NCBI RefSeq assembly: GCF_011393025.1
Contig: NZ_JAAOEO010000014.1
Span: forward strand, 49,173-113,172
DNA: 64,000 bases
DNA from: Neobacillus terrae
GTDB lineage: Bacteria; Bacillota; Bacilli; Bacillales; Cytobacillaceae
Direction of reading: 5' to 3'
Shown piece by piece: positions 42,033-49,408 of the stretch (position 1 is its first letter; each line of letters begins with the position of its first letter). The notes below the pieces were generated by a model. That model had not been told where the DNA came from, searched no databases, and saw only the letters and a program-made list of their open reading frames with translations. A program made the position numbers and the translations under genes.

Positions 42033-42490
42033 TCCTCTGCCTCCATAATATCTTTTACATATATCACATACACGCCTCTGTCCTCATCGATTTCCGTCGA
42101 CGTTACCGCCATCTGCCCAATTCCCGGAATATCGACTATGTCCTTTAATAAGAAACGGATAATATCAAAATGGGTTTGACATGGAATCGTAGTTAGCCTT
42201 TTATAATTTTCACTTTCTCTAAATCTGCGAACCTCAATATTTAAGCCTTTTCCACGGTAACTGAATTCATCGGCAGTTGTCACATTTCTTCCGATTTCTG
42301 TTACAACTAAAATTTCTTCTTCTCCGTCCATCTCATTTGAAACTAGCTCATACTGGTTTCCTCTCATGATAAAATAAGTGCAAAGCTGCCTCGCATAAAG
42401 TTCATCTATTCCAACTTCAGTAACTTTATATTCATACAAAGGTCTATATTTTCCGTTGCGATCGTTGAGATAATAAATGAGTTTCTTCAA
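42029..42490 (-). CDS. Conserved cluster protein of unknown function (153 aa)
   Basis: Mostly beta-type cytosolic protein with no signal peptide or membrane helix. It has KLIYYLNDRNGKYRPLYEYKV at the start and a C-terminal VYVIYVKDIMEAED. I do not recognise the family. It begins with TTG behind GGGGTGAAG, lies 18 bases after DUF350 and overlaps the ATP-grasp gene by 4 bases, so it is certainly part of this operon and probably acts with the amidoligase. Confidence 0.7.
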   Translation of the reverse strand: MKKLIYYLNDRNGKYRPLYEYKVTEVGIDELYARQLCTYFIMRGNQYELVSNEMDGEEEILVVTEIGRNVTTADEFSYRGKGLNIEVRRFRESENYKRLTTIPCQTHFDIIRFLLKDIVDIPGIGQMAVTSTEIDEDRGVYVIYVKDIMEAED

Positions 42491-42508
42491 ATCTTCACCC
42501 CAGTTTCA

Positions 42509-42907
42509 TTAATACGAAAGACATTTTGCAAGAATCCAGCCTATGGATAAGGACAATGAGAACAAAGTAATACCTACTGCGCGATTATCTTCCTCAATCG
42601 CCTGCCGAATACTGTATCGGATAGTAACAGCTTCTGCCAGGAAATAAAGAATGATCTGGGAAAGGATTCCGATTGCTCCCCAAATAGCCATATCAAGAAG
42701 CGAAACCGAATACTCCGCTGCTGCACCCAGCACTAAAGCCAGACCTGCCATCTTACCCCCAAGTGATAAGGCTGCACTTACATTTTTCATCCCAATTAGC
42801 GTGAGTTCCTTTAGTTTTGGGGTGGTAATGACAAATAGTAAAATTCCCAAAAGCATTAGCAGTAAGGCAACAGCTAAATATGAAATAAAATTTAGATATA
42901 AGTTCAT
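42509..42907 (-). CDS. DUF350 membrane protein (YjfL-like)
   Basis: 132 residues with four hydrophobic segments (about 5-27, 44-65, 70-92, 108-130), in the arrangement of the DUF350 family (two repeated two-helix units). Conserved polar points include NVSAALSLGGKMAGL and DNRAVGITLFSLSL. In Enterobacteria, DUF350 genes (yjfL) lie beside GspS-like yjfC and lipoprotein yjfM genes, as here. No function is proven. AAAGGGAG precedes ATG. A 300-base stretch with repeats separates it from the lipoprotein gene. Confidence 0.85.
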   Translation of the reverse strand: MNLYLNFISYLAVALLLMLLGILLFVITTPKLKELTLIGMKNVSAALSLGGKMAGLALVLGAAAEYSVSLLDMAIWGAIGILSQIILYFLAEAVTIRYSIRQAIEEDNRAVGITLFSLSLSIGWILAKCLSY

Positions 42908-42980
42908 TTACATTCTCCCTTTAATTTTAATTTTTTAGCTAAGCAGAGCTTATATCCATAAATTCTGAAAGCACGACGGA

Positions 42981-43131
42981 CAGGACAAGGAAGGCTCCGG
43001 CAGCTTTAGCCTCGCACGAAGGAAAAGAACCAGCTTTTCCGAGGAAGCCCTAGTAGGCGAAAGGCACAGGACAAGGAAAGCTACGTCAGCTTTACATCGC
43101 ACGAAGAAAAAGCATAGCTTTTTCGAGGATG
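42981..43131. repeat. Dispersed repeat: two tandem hairpin modules
   Basis: Two copies of a module of about 65 bp (42981-43045 and 43067-43130). Each begins CAGGACAAGGAA, contains ATCGCACGAAG or CTCGCACGAAG, then a small hairpin (AAAAGC..GCTTTTTC) and ends CGAGGA. The same module occurs at 49022, 52181, 54603, 54725, 58041 and, partly, 63838. It sits between the lipoprotein and DUF350 genes. Confidence 0.85.
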
Positions 43132-43204
43132 TGCCGTTTTGAGCGTGATAATAACAACTACGGCTCTGCTCTCGCCCAAAGGCTCGGCAATCACCGAGTT
43201 TTCT

Positions 43205-43705
43205 TTATCCGCCAAAGCTATGCGAACCACTTCCGAAACCTGAGCTTCCCTTAACCGATGAGGTACTTCCGCTTGATGTTGAGGTATTGCCTGATTCTGT
43301 TCCTCCCGAAGAGACAGAGGTTGGCGAAGAGGAAGAAATGCTTTTTCCTTTAAAATCAGCACTGTTTTTATAAGTAAGATAATCCTTGCTTTGATATAAA
43401 AGTGCTTTGCTGCCATAGTAACTGCTGCCGTGATAATAATGTCCAAAATGAGAAGAACTGCTGTCATTGCATTCCCAAACTCCGTCATCGTTATCCCACT
43501 CCCAGTCTGAACATTCACTGTCCGTTGGAGCAGGGGGAATGTTATCTTGTGCTAATGGCTCGTTATTAGAAGAAATTGGCTGTGACACCCACTCACTATC
43601 GTCTTCTTCAGTAGTGGCATCCTGTGAATTAGCCCCGCAGCCTGACAGACCGAATAAAAGGGCAGTTGTTGTAATTCCTGCCATTACTCTTTTGGTTTTA
43701 TTCAT
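43205..43705 (-). CDS. Lipoprotein with acidic, Ser-rich tail ending in Gly-Gly
   Basis: 166 residues from ATG 43705 behind GGGAGG. A basic N-terminus and short hydrophobic helix end in the lipobox LSGC (Cys23), so the protein is lipid-anchored outside the membrane. Then come an acidic stretch (EEDDSEW), a DNDDGVWECNDSSSSH block, a HYYHGSSYYG motif and a low-complexity Ser/Gly tail whose last residues are GSGSHSFGG. Lipoproteins with such tails (YjfM/YgiB-like) accompany DUF350 and GspS-like genes. The free C-terminal Gly could be the acceptor for the ATP-grasp ligase. It is the first gene of the cluster, on the same strand as the others. Confidence 0.75.
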   Translation of the reverse strand: MNKTKRVMAGITTTALLFGLSGCGANSQDATTEEDDSEWVSQPISSNNEPLAQDNIPPAPTDSECSDWEWDNDDGVWECNDSSSSHFGHYYHGSSYYGSKALLYQSKDYLTYKNSADFKGKSISSSSPTSVSSGGTESGNTSTSSGSTSSVKGSSGFGSGSHSFGG

Positions 43706-43976
43706 TTTTTTGCCTCCCATCCTTTTCATAATTTACGAAGGAATTTACATAAAGATTCACATTTAAATTCCAAACTTAACACTTTTTGTAAGTTTCTTTT
43801 TCATTATCTCGGAAACTAACTATTTTGGAAATAATATTTTTAAATTTTGTCGAAAAAGAATGAAATAATCTAAAGTGTGAAATTTGGAGGATTTTTATCA
43901 ATATAGGAAACTATCAGTCGCAAGTTAAAGACATGCCCTTTATGATAAAAGTATATTTTTTTTAGGAGTGACGGCG

Positions 43977-44564
43977 ATGGGAACCAATAAGTTTGATGGA
44001 ATTAAACAGCTTACCTATTTGGATGCAAAAAATGAAATAAGAACTGGCGATCTTCTCTTTTGTGATGGTCACTATATGGTTAGTGAGTTGATAAAGAAGG
44101 TTTCAAATTCCCGTTTTAGCCATGTTGGATTAATGTTCCACTGGAATGACCGTTTGCTTTTATTTGAAAGTGTAGAGGATGACGGAGTGAGAATTGTCCC
44201 TCTTTCCCACTATCTTTACAACTATGAAAACAGCGGGGCAAAGTATAACGGGACCCTCTATGCTGGTAGGCATAATGGTATGGCGTCCCTTACAGATCAG
44301 GGAGGAATAAATAATATGCTCGGAAAAGCGGCAGATTTATTAAATCGAAGCTACGATAAAAATGAGATAGCAAGGATTGTAGCTCGAATCGGCCTGGGGG
44401 TGGGAAGACATACAGATAATGATGAATATACATGCTCCGAATTTATAGAGGAGTGCTATAAACAGCTGAAAATCATTTTTTCTTTTGAAAACAAAGGCTT
44501 TATTTATCCCGAACATATAGCTGCCGACCCTAATGTAGAAGCTTTATTTGAAATTACGCCTTAA
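43977..44564 (+). CDS. Permuted NlpC/P60-type papain-fold protein (YiiX-like)
   Basis: 195 residues from ATG 43977, with AGGAG 8 bases away; GTG 43968 lies within that site. The circularly permuted order of the catalytic residues is visible: GDLLFCDGHY near the start, His in SRFSHVGLMF (about 50) and Cys in EYTCSEFIEECY (about 155). The middle has LLFESVEDDGVRIVPL. Permuted members act as hydrolases or acyltransferases on lipids or peptides; the role here is unknown. No signal peptide is present, so it is cytosolic. It is divergent from the lipoprotein cluster. Confidence 0.85.
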   Translation: MGTNKFDGIKQLTYLDAKNEIRTGDLLFCDGHYMVSELIKKVSNSRFSHVGLMFHWNDRLLLFESVEDDGVRIVPLSHYLYNYENSGAKYNGTLYAGRHNGMASLTDQGGINNMLGKAADLLNRSYDKNEIARIVARIGLGVGRHTDNDEYTCSEFIEECYKQLKIIFSFENKGFIYPEHIAADPNVEALFEITP

Positions 44565-44637
44565 GAGTGAAAAAAGTTAAAATAATCTTTTAGCCTGTCT
44601 CATATCCTTTTAAGAAGATTTAAAGGAGTGAGACAAC

Positions 44638-45966
44638 ATGAATTCTTTTTTTAAAGGAACAATTATATTAATCCTGGCTGCTTTTCTTAGTGAATGTACG
44701 GAGTTCTTTGTGAACATGATCCTTGCCAGAGAGTTAAAGCAAGAAGGTATGGGCCTATACATGTCAGTTTTACCCGTAGTATTCCTGGTTTTTGTTATTG
44801 CAAGTCTGGAGCTGCAAGTCTCAATATCTAAATTTGTTGCAGAAAATAAAAGAAATCTGCATTTCCCATTGCTTAAACACGCATTAAAATTGGCCCTTGA
44901 AATAATGCTCGTAATGCTCATCTTAACCTTCATAGTTACCTCTTTTCCAACTGTTCTGGATCGATTTCATCCTATGGTGAAATGGCTGCTGTTCTGCCTG
45001 ATTCCGATAGCTTCTTTCTCATCAATTGCAAGGGGCTACTTTATGGGCGTTCAGCAAATGGGAAAAATAGCATTCTCAAACTTTATAAGAAAAGTGTTTC
45101 AATTAACTTTCCTTTTTATCATTTTTTACTTTTTTAAGCTTAACGTTGAAATGTCACTGCTGCTCGCCCTTAGTGCAATAATAGGTGGCGAATTAATTGT
45201 TTTTCTTTATTTGATAAGCCTTTTCTTTATTCACTTCCGTGCACTTAAAACGATGGATAAAGCTGTTTTATCGGGTAAACAAGCACGCCAACAACTTCTC
45301 TCCATCTCAGTGCCAACAGTCGGACTTCGAGTCTTTCACGCTATCACGAATGCTATTCAGCCCTTTTTGATTCAGGGTGCACTGGTTTCCTCTGGATTTG
45401 GAACGGTTGCAGCCACTGAACATTTTGGGATGCTCAGTGGTGTTGCTATGACAATTGGTTTTTTCCCTGCCTTTATTGCCCATTCCTTAATGATTATGCT
45501 TATTCCCACCGTATCCGAAGCTTATGCAAAACACGATTTCGAAAAGCTCAGAAGTCTGCTGCAGCAATCCATGTGGCTCACTATGATTTACGGAGTCCCT
45601 TCCGTTTTTATTATGTACATATTTGCTGAACCCTTAACTTCACTTTTCTTTTCATCTGCAGATGCCTCATTCTATTTAAAATTAATGTGGCCTTACTTTT
45701 TGTTTCACTTTTTTATTATTCCGATGCAGGCTTATTTGATCGGGCTTGGATTGGTCAAAGAAACATTTCTTCATTCCGTCTGGTCACACATATTTTCATT
45801 TGGTTTAATTTACTTCCTTGGCTCTCAGGAACCATTTAATACAACCGGGGTTATTATTGGATTAAATACGGGCGGTGTCCTGCTCGCATTACTGCATTAC
45901 TTTACTATTTGTAAAAAAATAGGAATAACTATATGGCTTACGAATGAAAGACCAAAAACATATTAA
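44638..45966 (+). CDS. SpoVB-like MOP-superfamily flippase
   Basis: 442 residues, about 14 hydrophobic helices, MATE/MOP fold. GTIILILAAFLSECTEFFVNMILARELKQEGMG corresponds to the N-terminal motif of SpoVB and stage V relatives; SIARGYFMGVQQMG and AFIAHSLMIMLIPTVSEAYAK are conserved positions. Such proteins flip lipid-linked oligosaccharides or peptidoglycan precursors, and SpoVB is needed for spore cortex. Whether this copy is sporulation-specific cannot be seen. AAAGGAGTG precedes ATG. A strong terminator follows. Confidence 0.88.
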   Translation: MNSFFKGTIILILAAFLSECTEFFVNMILARELKQEGMGLYMSVLPVVFLVFVIASLELQVSISKFVAENKRNLHFPLLKHALKLALEIMLVMLILTFIVTSFPTVLDRFHPMVKWLLFCLIPIASFSSIARGYFMGVQQMGKIAFSNFIRKVFQLTFLFIIFYFFKLNVEMSLLLALSAIIGGELIVFLYLISLFFIHFRALKTMDKAVLSGKQARQQLLSISVPTVGLRVFHAITNAIQPFLIQGALVSSGFGTVAATEHFGMLSGVAMTIGFFPAFIAHSLMIMLIPTVSEAYAKHDFEKLRSLLQQSMWLTMIYGVPSVFIMYIFAEPLTSLFFSSADASFYLKLMWPYFLFHFFIIPMQAYLIGLGLVKETFLHSVWSHIFSFGLIYFLGSQEPFNTTGVIIGLNTGGVLLALLHYFTICKKIGITIWLTNERPKTY

Positions 45967-45998
45967 AAAGGAGAGCCGGATGACTCTCCTTTTTTCCT
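45964..45998 (+). terminator. Terminator of the flippase gene
   Basis: AAAAGGAGAG and CTCTCCTTTT stem with loop CCGGATGA, followed by TTCCTG on the plus strand. Confidence 0.85.
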
Positions 45999-46078
45999 GC
46001 ACAGAATCCTTTGTTACTGAACTTCATACAAAAATAAAGAACCAGTCCTTGTCAAAGTCTGCCTCTTTTCAACCTTTG

Positions 46079-46354
46079 TTATTTTATTTTCACAAGGTAA
46101 AGGATACTCAAATTTATGATAGTCACAACCAAAAAAGATCCAAGATAAATAAACACCCCAACAACCTGACTAATCCCATTGGTCTCTGAAACAAACCACC
46201 AAAAGCTTCCTAGTCCAAAGACAAGTAAATTTAGGATAACCATTTTTACAAATATGGTTCCCTTTTTCCTACTATTCTTTTTCCCTTTTAAGCTAAAAAG
46301 AATAACGACAAAAAGTGATAAGCCAATTAGTCCAAAGAATACAAACAGTTTCAT
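46079..46354 (-). CDS. Small membrane protein with three helices (91 aa)
   Basis: From ATG 46354 (GGAGG 10 bases upstream) the product has three hydrophobic segments: FVFFGLIGLSLFVVILFSL, MVILNLLVFGLGSFWWFV and VVGVFIYLGSFLVVTIINLSIL. Between the first two is a basic loop KGKKNSRKKG. I do not recognise the family. No operon partner is seen. Confidence 0.6.
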   Translation of the reverse strand: MKLFVFFGLIGLSLFVVILFSLKGKKNSRKKGTIFVKMVILNLLVFGLGSFWWFVSETNGISQVVGVFIYLGSFLVVTIINLSILYLVKIK

Positions 46355-46512
46355 TGCATTCCGTCCTCCCATTTCATGTTCCATCTAAAGGGCTGAGGCC
46401 ATGTTTATTTTATAGTGTAATTTTACACATTTAGATCTAAAAAAGAACTTTTTTTTTAAAAAGCATATTTTTGTATTTCAGTCTTTTAGTTTCTTTTTTT
46501 ACTGCCTTCGAG

Positions 46513-46668
46513 TATAATGAAACCAATAAAAGGAATATTTAAAAAGACTGCTGGTGCTGGTTACACCGAACGGTCTTGCAATAGCAGGTTCCCTTCTGGG
46601 GATCAGCACATCATTGGGAAAGTAATCCACACACTTTGGCTGCTGGGCTCAAGGGTGGGTTACTTTTT
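46513..46668 (+). ncRNA. Predicted antitoxin RNA of type I toxin-antitoxin locus, copy 1
   Basis: TATAAT at 46513-46518 starts a plus-strand transcript of about 140 bases. It contains AATAGCAGGTTCCC and GGGGATCAGC and ends with the hairpin GTAATCCAC..GTGGGTTAC followed by TTTTTC (about 46620-46668). The same set of motifs recurs in copy 2 at 59474-59630. Its 3' end runs against the 3' end of the toxin mRNA on the minus strand, the layout of RatA/TxpA-like type I systems. No transcript evidence is available. Confidence 0.6.
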
Positions 46669-46743
46669 CTATGTTAACGCCAAAATCGATACGACCAAAC
46701 TAGAAAAAGAAATCATCATCATTATGGTTTGGAAGACCGTCAT
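46669..46743 (-). CDS. Putative holin-like type I toxin peptide, copy 1 (24 aa)
   Basis: MTVFQTIMMMISFSSLVVSI followed by LALT is a 24-residue hydrophobic peptide with a single membrane helix. It belongs to the holin-like toxin type (MTVFxxxMxMIxFxxxVVxIL). ATG is preceded by GGGGGTG at 8 bases, and an extended -10 (TGTTATAAT) lies about 65 bases upstream. The C-terminus lacks the usual Asn/Lys-rich tail seen in copy 2. The predicted antisense RNA overlaps its 3' region. Confidence 0.7.
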   Translation of the reverse strand: MTVFQTIMMMISFSSLVVSILALT

Positions 46744-46810
46744 AGGAAGCACCCCCTTTCATCGGGGAATGCTGTACCACCCTTGAGTATCCTTTTCTAT
46801 TGCTACTATA

Positions 46811-46819
46811 ATTATAACA
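46811..46819 (-). promoter_or_regulatory. Extended -10 promoter of holin-like toxin copy 1
   Basis: TGTTATAAT read on the minus strand gives the TGnTATAAT extended -10. It would start a leader of about 60 bases ahead of the toxin ATG. No good -35 box is seen. Copy 2 has TGATATAAT at the same relative distance. Confidence 0.55.
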
Positions 46820-46881
46820 TATTCATAGGAACAACTGTTCTTTTAACCTGGTTGGTTTCCTATTTTTTAAGGAGTGTAAAA

Positions 46882-47136
46882 ATGAGCGTACATAAAGATC
46901 TTGCACAGCATGCCGAGAAACAAAACAAAAAATATCAAAGGTTTTTGGAGCTTAATGACCTGCGTGAAACCTATATTGGGGATGCCGTTAAATTGTGTTC
47001 AGAAGGCAAGCCTTTTTCAACAGACAAAATTAATGAAATAACCAGACAGATGAATCAAATTAATTTAACGTTTATCCCGGAAATGAAAATTGTATCTACT
47101 GAAATGATCAGTGACTATGTACATTCTAAAAAATAA
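46882..47136 (+). CDS. DUF2533/YpbS-like small cytosolic protein (84 aa)
   Basis: ATG at 46882 follows AAGGAGTG. The product begins MSVHKDLAQHAEKQNKKYQ and contains ELNDLRETYIGDAVKLC, EGKPFSTDKINEIT, in agreement with the YpbS family of Bacillus. It is all-helical, with no membrane segment. Function is not known. A terminator follows. Confidence 0.8.
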   Translation: MSVHKDLAQHAEKQNKKYQRFLELNDLRETYIGDAVKLCSEGKPFSTDKINEITRQMNQINLTFIPEMKIVSTEMISDYVHSKK

Positions 47137-47166
47137 GACTAGGCATATGCCGAGTCTTATTTTTGA
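47131..47166 (+). terminator. Terminator, probably bidirectional
   Basis: AATAAGACTAGGC and GCCGAGTCTTATT stem with loop ATAT, one mismatch, followed by TTTGA. The convergent gene at 47172 ends next to it. Confidence 0.75.
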
Positions 47167-47171
47167 ATCCA

Positions 47172-47534
47172 TTACTTTTGTATCCACGTCCAAGCTTCTT
47201 CCAGTTCATCCTTTTCAAAGTGCTTGGCTGCTATTTCAGGAAGGAAAGTACCTAAATGTGTAAGTGCCTCCAGCCATGTTTTTTCACTTACTACTGCAAA
47301 CTTATTAAATTGGAGCCATCGTTTTGCATCAAACTTTAAGCCTTCTGTTACTCGTTTAAAGGTGGAACTATCTACCTCATGCATTATCGCTAATATATTA
47401 AATTTCTGGTCTTCCAAAAACCTTTGTTTGACCTCATTGTCTAAAAGCATGGCGTCGTCTTTTGTGGCCTGTCCGCTGAATTCAACTGCTATCGTGAAAG
47501 CATCCCTGCTGGGCAGAATGGTTAACAAGAGCAT
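47172..47534 (-). CDS. SpoIIAA-like (STAS-fold) protein
   Basis: 120 residues. IAVEFSGQATKDDAMLLDNEV and LAIMHEVDSSTFKRVTEGLKFD, then KFAVVSEKTWLEAL match the cytosolic SpoIIAA-like family (STAS/CRAL-TRIO-like fold). No phosphorylation Ser of SpoIIAA can be assigned. ATG 47534 has AAGGAG only 3 bases away, so the TTG two codons later may be the actual start. It may form an operon with nothing else; the next upstream gene is an LLM oxidoreductase on the same strand, 58 bases away. Confidence 0.75.
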   Translation of the reverse strand: MLLLTILPSRDAFTIAVEFSGQATKDDAMLLDNEVKQRFLEDQKFNILAIMHEVDSSTFKRVTEGLKFDAKRWLQFNKFAVVSEKTWLEALTHLGTFLPEIAAKHFEKDELEEAWTWIQK

Positions 47535-47591
47535 CGTCTCCTTTAGCTTTTTCTTAACCCATTCCCCCAGTTGCCTGCTTTAAACTTCTGA

Positions 47592-48590
47592 TTACATTTT
47601 CATCTCTTTGGCAATAAGTTCATAAGAACGCAATCGGTCCTCCGGAGAATAAGTAATGGTCACTATCATTAGTTCATCGGAGGTGGTATTTAATTGCATC
47701 TCTAAAAGCATCTCTTTTACTTCTTTTGGTGAACCGATGACCATCTTTTTTTTCATGTTTTCGGCTGCCTCTTTTTCCTTTTCATCCATTTTATATGCAA
47801 TTGCTTCCTCTATGGATGGAACACCTTCATTTCCCAATCCCTTAGCTCTTTGAAGCGACCAAACGATGGAACTTAACGCAATTTCTTCTGCTTTTTCACG
47901 AGTTTCGGCACATATAACGGAAACAGTTAAAATAGTTTCTGGTTTCATTCCATCTATTCTTGGTTGAAAAGAGTCCCGGTATTGCTGAATGATTTGAGCA
48001 CTGTTTTGGTCACTCATAAAATGCCCAAAAGCGTAGAGCATTCCTTTTTCTGCAGCCAGTAAGGCGCTCTTTTTGCTAGTTCCCAAAAGCCACGGAACAG
48101 GAGGTGTCTCGGGTCTTGGTGATGCTTTTAGCGAAGCGAAAGGATGGCCCTTTGGGAAATCAAGATTAAAAAATTGCAGTAACTCCTCTACAGCGTTGGG
48201 CATATTCCATACTTCTTTTAAAAATTGATCCGAAAGTGCATTCGTAGCTTCCGCGGATCCACCCGGTGCCCTGCCAATCCCAATATCAATTCTATCGGGA
48301 AACAAGGTGGCAAGCATATTAAAAATCTCGGCAATCTTGTATGGCCTATAGTAGGGCAGCAAAATAGCTCCCGAACCAATACGAATCCTTTTTGTGTTTG
48401 CTCCGATAAAGCTTAACATCACCTCAGGTACTGAACAGGCCAGCCCTGGCAAATCATGATGCTCTGCAATCCAGTATCGGCTATATCCAAGTTTTTCACC
48501 TGCCTGTGCCAATTTCATAGATTGGATCAAGGCATTATGTGGACTCTGATTAGAAGAAATAGGAGCTTGATCTAAAATGCTAAGCCTCAT
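47592..48590 (-). CDS. LLM-class flavin-dependent oxidoreductase (second copy)
   Basis: 332 residues with the luciferase-like markers MRLSILDQAPISS, LGYSRYWIAEHHDLPG, IRIGSGAILLPYYRPYKIAE and IDIGIGRAPGGSA, followed by WLLGTSKKSALLAAEKGMLYAFGHFMS. Similar in build to the enzyme at 19603-20604, though only moderately alike outside the motifs. Reduced-flavin monooxygenase activity is likely, the substrate unknown. It overlaps no neighbour; DUF3219 lies just upstream on the same strand. Confidence 0.9.
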   Translation of the reverse strand: MRLSILDQAPISSNQSPHNALIQSMKLAQAGEKLGYSRYWIAEHHDLPGLACSVPEVMLSFIGANTKRIRIGSGAILLPYYRPYKIAEIFNMLATLFPDRIDIGIGRAPGGSAEATNALSDQFLKEVWNMPNAVEELLQFFNLDFPKGHPFASLKASPRPETPPVPWLLGTSKKSALLAAEKGMLYAFGHFMSDQNSAQIIQQYRDSFQPRIDGMKPETILTVSVICAETREKAEEIALSSIVWSLQRAKGLGNEGVPSIEEAIAYKMDEKEKEAAENMKKKMVIGSPKEVKEMLLEMQLNTTSDELMIVTITYSPEDRLRSYELIAKEMKM

Positions 48591-48606
48591 CCTGCAAGCC
48601 TTCTTT

Positions 48607-48891
48607 CTATTCTTTTACTTCAAGGATTACCAGGTGAAAGTCACCCGTCTGGCCTTTTTCGTATAAATTTGTAATCGAGGTAGAGTAATTATGAATGGTG
48701 CCTTTAAATTCATTATTTTTTGAAGGAATTCTTATATTAAACGTTCCTTTATATAGCAAAGTAGTAACATTGTGATAATCATCATGTGTAACCTTGAAAT
48801 CAAGTGTTACCTGCTTTAGTCCATTTACCTCAGCCTCTTCAAAATGATCCACTTGAATCACCTGATCATTTAAGAAAATTTCCTTAGTCAT
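48607..48891 (-). CDS. DUF3219/YkvR-like protein (94 aa)
   Basis: Small beta-rich cytosolic protein. LDFKVTHDDYHNVTTLLYKGTFNI and IHNYSTSITNLYEKG correspond to the YkvR family pattern (YHD..LLY..TF, NYSTSLTNLY). ATG follows AGGGGGC. The LLM gene follows after 16 bases, so the two likely share a transcript. Function is unknown. Confidence 0.85.
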   Translation of the reverse strand: MTKEIFLNDQVIQVDHFEEAEVNGLKQVTLDFKVTHDDYHNVTTLLYKGTFNIRIPSKNNEFKGTIHNYSTSITNLYEKGQTGDFHLVILEVKE

Positions 48892-48949
48892 AAGAGCAGC
48901 CCCCTTTATATCGTAAAGAATCTTTTGTGTTACTGTAAATTTTTTTAAA

Positions 48950-49170
48950 AAAGCGCAACCGCCTGTTAGTAGGCTGAAAGGCTAAATCGCCACTTTCTGT
49001 GGCAACGCCTTTCTGACCCACTTCCTCGAAAAAAGCTAATGCTTTTTCTTCGTGCAATGCTTAAGCTTCCGAAGTTTTCCTTGTCCTGTGGGCCTCCCTT
49101 TCCGCGGACGAACTACTGTCAATCCTCCTCGCTTGTACCTCCCTGTGGTGTCTTGTCAGCCTGTTTTTCA
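48950..49170. repeat. Dispersed repeat copy with hairpin module
   Basis: Contains the flank CTGAAAGGCTAAATCGCCAC..GGCAACGCCTTTCTGAC (48970-49018), the module in reverse orientation (49022-49088, CTCGAAAAAAGC to TTGTCCTG) and a tail with GCCTCCC. It fills most of the gap between the DUF3219 gene and the antiporter gene. The remaining part up to 49400 shows no gene. Confidence 0.85.
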
Positions 49171-49408
49171 CCAGAACATTGAACCAGCATCACTGCACGA
49201 AGGAAATGCGAATTAATTTTTGGTGAGTGCCGCAGATTCACTAACTTCTAAAGCATTGTTTAATATAGCCTTTTGATAAAAAATCATACCACTAGGCTAA
49301 TGGAGGGGCAAATTTGCCGATTGAGAATAAAACGAATGATGGTTATTGACATACTTTTGCAGGAAGTGTTAGCGTTTGAGAGTAAAACTTTTTAAAAGGG
49401 ATGGGTCT

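Noticed and set aside
42981..43131. CRISPR array
   Set aside because: Only two modules in tandem, with non-uniform spacing and internal hairpins, no cas genes, and copies scattered over 20 kb.
43081..43518. Minus-strand frame of 145 aa overlapping the lipoprotein gene
   Set aside because: It is out of frame with the lipoprotein, which has a clear lipobox and a proper ribosome binding site.
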